Positions 55,064 through 62,294 of a stretch of DNA of 64,000 nucleotides are shown here, in pieces. How positions within the stretch are numbered: position 1 is the first letter of the stretch; each line of letters begins with the position of its first letter. The translations under genes were made by a program, and so were the position numbers. Under the pieces are notes generated by a model. That model did not search any database. It worked only from the letters and a program-made list of their open reading frames with translations, and was not told the origin of the DNA. Source of the DNA: an uncultured Polaribacter sp. (lineage in GTDB: Bacteria; Bacteroidota; Bacteroidia; Flavobacteriales; Flavobacteriaceae); NCBI RefSeq assembly GCF_947495205.1, contig NZ_CANLXV010000006.1:124001-188000 (forward strand). Direction: 5' to 3'.

Positions 55064-55222
55064 TTATTTATTTCTATATTTCAAAAAAAAGTAAACAATA
55101 ATTCCTACTATTAAACCAATAATCATTTGTTTAATTGGCGTTTTTGTTTGAATACCCAATGCTGCTCCCATTAAAAGAAAAGCTGGAATAATTAGAATTA
55201 AATTGTTTTTCTTTTTTGCCAT
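55064..55222 (-). CDS. 52-residue putative membrane protein in the trpD-trpC spacer
   Basis: An ORF of 52 residues, too short to be found by size filters. A basic start (MAKKKN) is followed by two hydrophobic segments (LILIIPAFLLMGAALGI and MIIGLIVGIIVYFFL), with KTPIKQ between and a basic tail KYRNK. This fits a small two-helix membrane protein. It lies between two palindromic repeats and on the same strand as trpD and trpC, so it would be co-transcribed. Function unknown. Confidence 0.5.
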   Translation of the reverse strand: MAKKKNNLILIIPAFLLMGAALGIQTKTPIKQMIIGLIVGIIVYFFLKYRNK

Positions 55223-55234
55223 TTTACCTTATTT

Positions 55235-55306
55235 GTCATTGCGAGGTGCGAAGCAATCTCCTTGTAAATAATATATTACTTCAATCGTTCCTTTTTCGTA
55301 ATGACG
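55235..55306. repeat. REP-type palindrome between trpD and the small membrane gene
   Basis: GTCATTGCGAGGTGCGAAGCAATC ... TTTTCGTAATGACG, the same family as at 54987, 56316 and 57032. Confidence 0.85.
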
Positions 55307-55313
55307 TTTATTT

Positions 55314-56303
55314 TTAAATACTCACTAATTTCTCTAAAGTTTGTTTTGCTTTTAATCCAAAGAGTGCATCTTTAGCTTCTTCAAAAGCAGTTTCAAAAGA
55401 TTTTGTTTCGTCTACAATGGTTAAAGCAAAAGCTGCGTTTGTTAAAACCACATTGTTTTGTGCTTCTGTACCTTCTCCATTTAAAATTGTTTTGAAAATT
55501 TTTGCAGCATCTGCAACATTATTTCCTCCAAAAATTGCCGATTGTGCAATTCTTTTTTGCCCTAAATCTTCTGGATTTATGATTTGTTCTCCGTTTTTGG
55601 TGAACAATTTAAATCCGCTTGTTAGCGAAATTTCATCATAACCATCTAAAGCATGTATAATTCCGTAATTGATGTTTTCTTCTTGTAAAATGTAATTGTA
55701 CAAACGTGCAATTTCCAAATTAAAAGTACCCAACATGTGATTTTTTGGTGAACTTGGGTTTACCAGAGGTCCTAACATATTAAAAAAGGTTTTCAACTTT
55801 AACGCTTTTCTTGTTGGACCAACCGCTTTCATTGCAGGATGAAATTTTGGCGCATGTAAAAAACAAATATTTGCTTTTTCTAAATGCTCTTTTAAAACAC
55901 TTTCATCATTCGTGAAATTGTACCCGAAACTTTCTAACATATCTGAAGAACCCGATTGCGAAGACACTGAATAATTGCCATGTTTGGCAACTTTTTGCCC
56001 TGTTCCTGCAACAATAAAAGATGTTAAGGTTGATATATTAAAGGTATCTTTTCCATCTCCACCAGTGCCAACAATATCAATGGTATTATATTCTGAAAAA
56101 TCTACTTTTATAGAAAGCTCTTTTAAAGCATTTCTAAAACCAGAAAGTTCGTCTGCAGTAATTGGACGCATCATAAAAACCGTCATAAAAGACGCCAAAT
56201 GTGCATCATTATATTTTTCTGCAGCAATATCTTTTAAAATTTGTGTTGCTTCAGCTTTAGAGAGCCTTTCGTGATTGTATAATCTGTTTAGTATTTCTTT
56301 CAT
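55314..56303 (-). CDS. trpD: anthranilate phosphoribosyltransferase
   Basis: 329 residues from the ATG at 56303. The upstream in-frame start would read through a palindromic repeat. DIVGTGGDGKDTFNISTLTSFIVAGTGQKVAKHGNYSVSSQSGSSDMLE is the phosphoribosyl-pyrophosphate-binding motif, and HAPKFHPAMKAVGPTRKALKLKTFFNMLGPLVNP the anthranilate-binding region. It adds phosphoribose to anthranilate. Separated from trpG and the small membrane gene by repeats. Confidence 0.96.
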   Translation of the reverse strand: MKEILNRLYNHERLSKAEATQILKDIAAEKYNDAHLASFMTVFMMRPITADELSGFRNALKELSIKVDFSEYNTIDIVGTGGDGKDTFNISTLTSFIVAGTGQKVAKHGNYSVSSQSGSSDMLESFGYNFTNDESVLKEHLEKANICFLHAPKFHPAMKAVGPTRKALKLKTFFNMLGPLVNPSSPKNHMLGTFNLEIARLYNYILQEENINYGIIHALDGYDEISLTSGFKLFTKNGEQIINPEDLGQKRIAQSAIFGGNNVADAAKIFKTILNGEGTEAQNNVVLTNAAFALTIVDETKSFETAFEEAKDALFGLKAKQTLEKLVSI

Positions 56304-56315
56304 TATTCTTCCTAT

Positions 56316-56395
56316 GTCATTGCGAAGCAAATGATAATTTGCTGTGGCAATCTTTTAATTTATTTAGAGATTACTTCGCTTCACTCGTAATGACG
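56316..56395. repeat. REP-type palindrome in the trpG-trpD spacer
   Basis: GTCATTGCGAAGCAAATGATAATTTGC ... ACTTCGCTTCACTCGTAATGACG, another copy of the trp-operon palindrome family with an inner AAATGATAATTTGC mini-hairpin. Confidence 0.85.
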
Positions 56396-56409
56396 CTTAT
56401 ATAATCTCA

Positions 56410-57018
56410 TTAATTAGATGCTGAATCATGTTCTGCATTAGACCTTTTACAAGCATTTATAAAATTAGTAACCAATTGCTCACCAACATCTGTTAAAATA
56501 GATTCTGGATGAAATTGAACTGCAGAAATAGGATATACTTTGTGCTCAATTGCTTGTATTAAACCGTCTTCATCTCTTGCTGTTACTTGTATTTCTTCTG
56601 GAAAACTTTTATCTGTTGCTGCCCAAGAGTGGTAACGTGCTGCTAAAAATGTTTCTGGTACATCTTTAAAGATAGTTGCGTTTTTGTCTGTTACCTTCAT
56701 TTCTGTGGCAACTCCATGAAAAACTTCATCTAAATTAATAATTTCTCCACCAAAAACTTCTGTAATTGCTTGTAAACCCAAACAAACTCCAAAAATTGGT
56801 TTAATGCCTGCATAGGTTTTAATTACTTCTTTTAAAATTCCTGCTTCGTCTGGAATTCCTGGTCCTGGAGACAACATTATGATATCATAGTTTCCTACGT
56901 CTGCAATACTGATTTCATCGTTTCTAAAAACGGCAGGAAAATTTCCTGTAATTTTTTCTACCATGTGTACCAAGTTGTAGGTAAACGAATCGTAATTGTC
57001 TAATATTAATATTTTCAT
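56410..57018 (-). CDS. trpG: anthranilate synthase component II (glutamine amidotransferase)
   Basis: 202 residues from the ATG at 57018 (an upstream ATG at 57036 lies at a repeat). MKILILDNYDSFTYNLVHMVE and the class I amidotransferase motifs are intact: SPGPGIPDEAGI, catalytic cysteine in FGVCLGLQAI, and HPESIL. It supplies ammonia from glutamine to TrpE. Second gene of the operon. Confidence 0.96.
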   Translation of the reverse strand: MKILILDNYDSFTYNLVHMVEKITGNFPAVFRNDEISIADVGNYDIIMLSPGPGIPDEAGILKEVIKTYAGIKPIFGVCLGLQAITEVFGGEIINLDEVFHGVATEMKVTDKNATIFKDVPETFLAARYHSWAATDKSFPEEIQVTARDEDGLIQAIEHKVYPISAVQFHPESILTDVGEQLVTNFINACKRSNAEHDSASN

Positions 57019-57031
57019 ATTTTTTCTAATT

Positions 57032-57119
57032 GTCATTGCGAAGCAAATTTTTTCATTTGCTGTGGCAATCTATTTATTATTTAAGAGATTACTTCGTAGG
57101 AAAAACTCCTCATAATGAC
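57032..57119. repeat. REP-type palindrome in the trpE-trpG spacer
   Basis: GTCATTGCGAAGCAAATTTTTTCATTTGC ... ACTTCGTAGG...ATAATGAC, a fourth copy of the trp-operon palindrome family. The structured repeat copy 3 follows directly at 57136. Confidence 0.82.
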
Positions 57120-57135
57120 TTAAAACTAACTAACT

Positions 57136-57217
57136 GCGTTAGGGATTGAATGGCCTGTTTGAGCTCTTTTTTGTTTTTCTCAAAAAAAGCGAGTAATGAA
57201 AGCCCGTTAAAACGCCC
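57136..57217 (+). repeat. structured dispersed repeat, copy 3 (antisense to the trp operon)
   Basis: GCGTTAGGGATTGAATGG ... GAGTAATGAAAGCCCG ... AACGCCC, matching copies at 36399 and 32092 (inverted). End stems GCGTT/AACGC and GGG/CCC are kept. The element points opposite to the trp genes and ends 12 bases from the trpE stop. Confidence 0.88.
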
Positions 57218-57228
57218 AAATACATCTT

Positions 57229-58620
57229 TTAAATATTTTCTGCCAAAATCAACGCTTTTTTTAAGGCTGCTAACTTATTATTTACTTCTTGTAATTCTTT
57301 TTCTTCGTCTGAATGTATTACAATTCCTGCACCTGCTTGGTAATACAAAACGTTGTTTTTACTTACAAAAGAACGTATTGCAATGGCCAAATTTACAGAG
57401 CCGTCTAAACCAATAATACCTACTGCACCACCATAAAATCCGCGCGATTGATTCTCATACCTATCTATTAATTGCATGGCTTTGTATTTTGGTGCGCCAC
57501 TTAGGGTTCCTGCTGGAAAAGTATCGCCCACAATTTCTATAGGATTTCCTTTTAATTGCCCAGAAACTGTGGAAACTAAATGTATTACGTGACTAAAATA
57601 TTGCACTTCTTTAAACACCTCTACTTCTACATTATCTGCATGTTTACTTAAATCGTTTCTGGCTAAATCTACCAACATTACATGTTCTGCAGTTTCTTTT
57701 TTATCTGCTGATAATTTTTTTCCTAGCTGAATGTCTTTTGCCATATCGCCCGTTCTTCTAAACGTACCTGCAATTGGATTTATGGTTGCTTTGCCTGCAG
57801 AAATTTTAATTTGTGCTTCTGGTGAAGAGCCCATTAATTTAAAAGAACCGTAATCGAAATAAAATAAATATGGCGATGGATTTATAGAACGTAAAGCTCT
57901 GTACACATTAAACTCATCTCCTTTAAATTTTTGTTGAAATTGACGTGATAAAACCAACTGAAAAACATCGCCTCTTTTACAATGCGACTTGGCTTTTCTT
58001 ACGTATTCTATAAATTCTTCTCCTTTTACATTGGAAGTTTCTTTGCCGTCAATTTCGAATTTTTGGGTGTTAAATGCTTGTGCTTCTATTATTGTCTGAA
58101 TTTCGTTAATTCGAGATTCTGAGCCTTCTTCAATGTTTTCTATCAAGGTCATTTCATCATTAAAATGATTGATGGCGATGATAAATCTGTAAAAACTATA
58201 TTGCATTAATGGGATTGCAGAAGGTGCATCATTTACCGTTAAATCTATGTTTTCGAAATATTGAACAGCATCATAAGTTGTATAACCGTACAAACCGTTA
58301 AAGGCTTTTAATTCTGGCGGACAATCTAAATTTATGGCTTGTGTGTAAGACTCGAAAATGGAATTAAAATTTCTTCCTATTTTCTGATTTTCTAACTCAT
58401 TTCCACGATGTGAAAAGCTTAAATAATGATTTTCTGCTTTTATGGAAACCACTGGCTCTATGGCTATAAAAGAAAAACTTTCTTCTTTAGAGTGATAATC
58501 TGAGCTTTCTAAAAGTAGCGTATTGGCGTATTTGTCTCTAAAACGTAAATACAAACCTACAGGTGTTACTGTGTCTGCAATTTTAGTTTTTGAGATGGTT
58601 TTAAATTGTATTTTTTTCAT
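57229..58620 (-). CDS. trpE: anthranilate synthase component I
   Basis: 463 residues. LLLES (in NTLLLESSDYHSKEESFSFIAIEP) is the tryptophan feedback-binding motif, here intact. The chorismate site shows FYFDYGSFKLMGSSPEAQIKI, INPIAGTFRRTGD, and AGTLSGAPKYKAMQLIDRYE. With TrpG it makes anthranilate from chorismate. First structural gene of the operon, preceded by an attenuator and a REP element. Confidence 0.97.
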   Translation of the reverse strand: MKKIQFKTISKTKIADTVTPVGLYLRFRDKYANTLLLESSDYHSKEESFSFIAIEPVVSIKAENHYLSFSHRGNELENQKIGRNFNSIFESYTQAINLDCPPELKAFNGLYGYTTYDAVQYFENIDLTVNDAPSAIPLMQYSFYRFIIAINHFNDEMTLIENIEEGSESRINEIQTIIEAQAFNTQKFEIDGKETSNVKGEEFIEYVRKAKSHCKRGDVFQLVLSRQFQQKFKGDEFNVYRALRSINPSPYLFYFDYGSFKLMGSSPEAQIKISAGKATINPIAGTFRRTGDMAKDIQLGKKLSADKKETAEHVMLVDLARNDLSKHADNVEVEVFKEVQYFSHVIHLVSTVSGQLKGNPIEIVGDTFPAGTLSGAPKYKAMQLIDRYENQSRGFYGGAVGIIGLDGSVNLAIAIRSFVSKNNVLYYQAGAGIVIHSDEEKELQEVNNKLAALKKALILAENI

Positions 58621-58634
58621 AACTGATTGTCAGT

Positions 58635-58697
58635 TCGAGCGCAGTCGAGAACATTTTATTTTCTCTTTTGTTTTGATAACTTTTCGACTGCGCTCGA
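58635..58697. repeat. palindromic repeat TCGAGCGCAGTCGAGA / TCGACTGCGCTCGA (trp leader)
   Basis: Left arm 58635-58650 and right arm 58684-58697 are inverted and match the repeat at 21112-21157. The loop is longer (33 bases). It lies between the attenuator terminator and the trpE start. Confidence 0.9.
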
Positions 58698-58746
58698 CAA
58701 GTTATTTTACTGTTTTTTAATTTGTATTAAAAACTTTAATACTATG

Positions 58747-58780
58747 AAAAAAGGCTTATCGTGAGATAAGCCTTTTTTTT
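58747..58780 (-). terminator. trp attenuator terminator (bidirectional)
   Basis: GGCTTATC (plus strand, 58753-58760) pairs with GATAAGCC (58765-58772), with A-run and T-run on opposite sides, so it terminates on either strand. On the minus strand it lies 36 bases after the leader-peptide stop, with GGCTTAT-CTCAC-GATAAGCC in the transcript. TCTCAC in this hairpin is complementary to GTGAGA just after the leader peptide, which forms the competing antiterminator. Confidence 0.85.
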
Positions 58781-58815
58781 AATATATTAATTACATACAG
58801 GTTTTTTCTCACTTA

Positions 58816-58863
58816 TTAAATAAGAGCGATCCACCACCATGTATTTTTTGTTGTATTTTGCAT
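58816..58863 (-). CDS. trpL: trp leader peptide MQNTTKNTWWWIALI
   Basis: A 15-residue peptide, ATG at 58863 and TAA at 58818-58816. Codons 9-11 are TGG TGG TGG, three adjacent tryptophan codons. Immediately after the stop, GTGAGA (58812-58807) can pair with TCTCAC in the downstream terminator. When ribosomes stall at the Trp codons GTGAGA is free and the terminator is blocked; when Trp is ample the ribosome reaches the stop, covers GTGAGA and termination occurs. Only 7 bases separate the -7 box from the ATG, so the leader is translated from an almost leaderless transcript. Confidence 0.85.
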   Translation of the reverse strand: MQNTTKNTWWWIALI

Positions 58864-58870
58864 TGTGGTA

Positions 58871-58901
58871 CAAAAATAAGATAGATTTTTAAATTAAGCA
58901 A
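58871..58901 (-). promoter_or_regulatory. trp operon promoter
   Basis: On the minus strand TTG (58901-58899), then 20 bases, then TATTTTTG (58878-58871): an exact match to the Bacteroidota promoter. It lies 61 bases downstream of the gatB-aspS stop with no terminator between, so read-through transcription can also enter the trp leader. Confidence 0.85.
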
Positions 58902-58961
58902 TAAATTAGCGCTAAAATTATTTTATAGTTAAAAGAATCTAAACTAAAATCTGCTTTTAAA

Positions 58962-61900
58962 TTACCTCATAATTTTCACATTCATCTCCTCTACTTTTTT
59001 ATCTGATAAAGGCGATGGTGCATTAAATAATAAATCTTCTGATGAACCTGTTTTAGGGAAAGCCATTACTTCTCTAATGGATGCTTTTTTCTCTAAAATC
59101 ATCATTAAACGGTCTACACCCCAAGCAATTCCTCCATGAGGTGGCGCTCCATATTGAAAAGCTTTGTACATTGTACCTACACTTTTTAGCATTTCCTCTT
59201 TATTGTAACCCATATTTTTATAGGTTGCTTCTAAAATTTCTGCTTTGTGTGCACGTACAGAACCTCCACCAATTTCGTAACCGTTTAAGATTAAATCGTA
59301 TTGTTGGGCTATAATTGTACCTATTTCTTCACCTTCTCCGTTCATATGCTTTTCTAAATCGTAAATTGCTGGCATAGAAAATGGGTTGTGTGTAAACGTC
59401 CATCTACCTTCATCTGTTTTTTCAAACATTGGGAAATCTATTACCCAAGCTGGTCTTAATTCTTTAGGATTAATTAATCTTAAAATACGTCCCATTTCTT
59501 GACGAACAGCATCTAATGCTTTGTTTGCAGTTGCATAATCTGCGGCAGAGAAAAATACAATATCACCAACTTGTGCTTTGGTTTCTTTAATAATATTGGC
59601 TGCAATTTCTTCACCTAAAAACTTAATAATTGGCGATTGTAAATCGTTTTCATTTACAATAATGTATGCCAAACCACCTAAGCCATTTTGTTGTGCAATG
59701 GCTGTTAAGTTTTCAATTTGTCCTTTAGACATTCTTTTGTTTCCTTGTTCTTTTGCAGAAACTTTAATACATTTTACAATACCGCCTTCTTCAATTGGTT
59801 TGCTAAACACCTGAAAAGTAGTGTCTTTTACAATAGTTGTAATGTCTTGCATTTGTAAACCATAACGTAAATCTGGTCTATCACAACCATATTTATCCAT
59901 TGCTTCTTTATAGGTAATTACTTCAAAAGGATGTAAAACCCATTTTTTACCATAAATTTTCTTAACAATTTCATTAAACATTTTTGTGTTTAAATCTATG
60001 ATCTGTTGCATACTTGCGTACGCCATTTCTATATCTAATTGGGTAAATTCTGGTTGTCTGTCTCCTCTAGAATCTTCATCTCTAAAACAACGTGCAATTT
60101 GAAAGTATTTTTCAAAACCACCAACCATTAACATTTGTTTAAATTGCTGTGGTGCTTGTGGTAAGGTGTAAAAAGAACCTGCTTGTTTTCTTGTTGGTAC
60201 AATAAATTCTCTTGCACCTTCATCTGTTCCTGCTGTTAAAATAGGTGTTTCTATTTCTAAAAATTCTTCTTCATCTAAAATATCTCGCATCAATTTAATA
60301 ACCTTATGACGGTTAACAATTGCTCTACGAACATCATTATTTCTATGATCTAAAAACTTGTATTCAAATCTTACTTTCTCATTACTTTTAGCCGCTCTTT
60401 TAATTTCAAAAGGCAATGTTTTTGCCAAATTTAAAATCTCTAAAGTTGCTGTTTCCAATTCTAATTTACCAGTTCTTAAACCTGCATTATAATCGTCTTC
60501 ATTTCTTTGCACAACAACTCCTGATACAGAAATTACTGTTTCTGGTTTAAGTTTTACCAATTCGTCTAAATTAGGAAAGGTTTCTCTACTTAAACGTACT
60601 TGAAAAATTTGGTAACTAGAGTCTCTTAAATCGATAAACATCAATTCTCCATGATCTCTTACACTGGCAACCCAACCAGATAATGTAACTTCTTGCTGAA
60701 TAGATTCTTCTGATAAATCTGATATTTTGTGTGTTCTGTATTCGTCTTTAATTATAATAGGAACCGTTTGTATTTCTTCTTCAGTTTTAGTTTCAGGTTT
60801 CTTGTTTTTGGTTTCAATTTGTTTGGAATCTTCACTTGTGCCTTTCACCTGAAAATCAGCACCATTAACTTTCGCAATAATTTCTTCACGAATAACTTTT
60901 CCAGATGCTCCTTTACCTATAATTGCAATAACTTTACCTACTAAAATACCTGCTTTACCTTGGTTACCTGCTTTAATATCTTTGGCAATTGCTTCGTTTG
61001 CTAAAATTACGGTTGCCACGGCATCCTTAATTTTATCTTCTGAAATGGTATTGTCTTCAAAATATTTGTTATAGTCGAAATTCTTATCTTTTAAGTAAGA
61101 TGTTATTCCGTTTTGTACTAAAACTGATGTTATTTTATCTGCCTTAAATAATTGAAATATTTCTGTTAGTTGTTTGATGTCATGAATATTTGCATACTCA
61201 TCTGCACCAATATTATTTACTAACGTTTTTGCAACAAAAGACGGATCTTTAATTTGATTGTTAATGGCTACAAACGTTTCTGAACGTAATGAATCTACTG
61301 TAAAGAACTTGGCATCTTGAGGTAAAACGCCACCTTTTATTAAAATAGATTCTACTGCAAACGGTAAAGAACTAATATCTACATCTATGCTTTCTACTAC
61401 TTGTTTAATATTTACAAAAGGTAAATCTGGTTCAGATATAAAACGATAATCTGCCTCAAACTCCTTTTTACGCATGGTTTTGGTTTGCTTTAAATCTGCA
61501 TCCCATAAAACCGTGGTTTGATCTGGTCTAAACGCGCTGTTTTCTATAAAATAATTTAATTGTTTTTCTATTTCTTCTTTTAAAGCATCTACCATAAACT
61601 TAAACGAATTCAAGTTTTTTATTTCTGTTCTAGGGTTTAAATTGTTTGTATTGTTTTTTCTAAGTGAAACAGAAACATCAGATTTAAATTCTCCTTTTTC
61701 TAAATTGGCTTCAGAAATACCCAAATTTTGCACAATTCTCTGAATGTATTGGGCATAAGTAGAGGCATCTTCTATATTTCTAATACAAGGTTCTGTAACA
61801 ATTTCTATTAAAGGCACACCTGCTTTGTTAAAATCTACCAAAGAAATTTTCTTTTCGTGCATTAATTTAGCGGCATCTTCTTCTATATGAACTTGCGTTA

Positions 61901-62294
61901 AATTTACCGTAAACTGAGAGCCATCATTTCTAAAACAAGAAACTTTACCATCTGGAATTACAGGGTTATGAAACTGTGTAATCTGAATGTTTTTAGGATT
62001 GTCTGGATATTCATAATGTTTTCTATCCCAAGAGATTACTTCATTTTTAAAAGTAGATTTTACTGCTTTACCAAAATAAATAGCTTTGGTAATGGCTTCT
62101 TTATTAATAGCTGGTAAAACCCCCATTTGCCCTGTACAAACCGAACAAATATTATGATTAGGTTGTTCTATTTCTTGATTAGGACAAGAACAAAACAATT
62201 TGGTTTTTGTATTTAAACGCACATGCGTTTCTAAACCAATTACTAACTCTAAATCGTGCTTTTTTAACAGCTCATTTAATTGTTCCAATTCCAT
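58962..62294 (-). CDS. gatB-aspS: GatB-AspRS fusion: amidotransferase subunit B joined to aspartyl-tRNA synthetase
   Basis: 1110 residues in one uninterrupted frame. Residues ~1-485 are GatB: start LELVIGLETHVRLNTKTKLFCSCP, zinc cysteines C35, C37, C50, C53, and a YqeY-like tail (LVGKVIAIIGKGASGKVIREEI). A charged linker (~488-515; KQIETKNKKPETKTEEEIQ) follows. From ~518 (YRTHKISDLSEESIQQEVTLSGWVASVRDHGELMFIDLRD) to the end is full AspRS: motif 2 FRDEDSRGD (~735) and motif 3 GGIAWGVDR (~1055). No start codon occurs between them. H548 equals position ~31 of AspRS, a histidine associated with non-discriminating enzymes. The product should charge tRNA with Asp and amidate misacylated tRNA, with GatC and GatA. 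Confidence 0.93.
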   Translation of the reverse strand: MELEQLNELLKKHDLELVIGLETHVRLNTKTKLFCSCPNQEIEQPNHNICSVCTGQMGVLPAINKEAITKAIYFGKAVKSTFKNEVISWDRKHYEYPDNPKNIQITQFHNPVIPDGKVSCFRNDGSQFTVNLTQVHIEEDAAKLMHEKKISLVDFNKAGVPLIEIVTEPCIRNIEDASTYAQYIQRIVQNLGISEANLEKGEFKSDVSVSLRKNNTNNLNPRTEIKNLNSFKFMVDALKEEIEKQLNYFIENSAFRPDQTTVLWDADLKQTKTMRKKEFEADYRFISEPDLPFVNIKQVVESIDVDISSLPFAVESILIKGGVLPQDAKFFTVDSLRSETFVAINNQIKDPSFVAKTLVNNIGADEYANIHDIKQLTEIFQLFKADKITSVLVQNGITSYLKDKNFDYNKYFEDNTISEDKIKDAVATVILANEAIAKDIKAGNQGKAGILVGKVIAIIGKGASGKVIREEIIAKVNGADFQVKGTSEDSKQIETKNKKPETKTEEEIQTVPIIIKDEYRTHKISDLSEESIQQEVTLSGWVASVRDHGELMFIDLRDSSYQIFQVRLSRETFPNLDELVKLKPETVISVSGVVVQRNEDDYNAGLRTGKLELETATLEILNLAKTLPFEIKRAAKSNEKVRFEYKFLDHRNNDVRRAIVNRHKVIKLMRDILDEEEFLEIETPILTAGTDEGAREFIVPTRKQAGSFYTLPQAPQQFKQMLMVGGFEKYFQIARCFRDEDSRGDRQPEFTQLDIEMAYASMQQIIDLNTKMFNEIVKKIYGKKWVLHPFEVITYKEAMDKYGCDRPDLRYGLQMQDITTIVKDTTFQVFSKPIEEGGIVKCIKVSAKEQGNKRMSKGQIENLTAIAQQNGLGGLAYIIVNENDLQSPIIKFLGEEIAANIIKETKAQVGDIVFFSAADYATANKALDAVRQEMGRILRLINPKELRPAWVIDFPMFEKTDEGRWTFTHNPFSMPAIYDLEKHMNGEGEEIGTIIAQQYDLILNGYEIGGGSVRAHKAEILEATYKNMGYNKEEMLKSVGTMYKAFQYGAPPHGGIAWGVDRLMMILEKKASIREVMAFPKTGSSEDLLFNAPSPLSDKKVEEMNVKIMR

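Noticed and set aside
57150..57416. 88-codon plus-strand ORF at the trpE 3' end
   Set aside because: It overlaps the structured repeat and runs antisense through trpE; its composition is that of a shadow frame.
58792..58842. Alternative leader ORF MVVDRSYLISEKKPVCN upstream of trpE
   Set aside because: It reads GTG GTG in the frame next to the TGG run, so it has no Trp codons; the WWW frame starts at an ATG right behind the promoter and its stop is placed correctly for attenuation.
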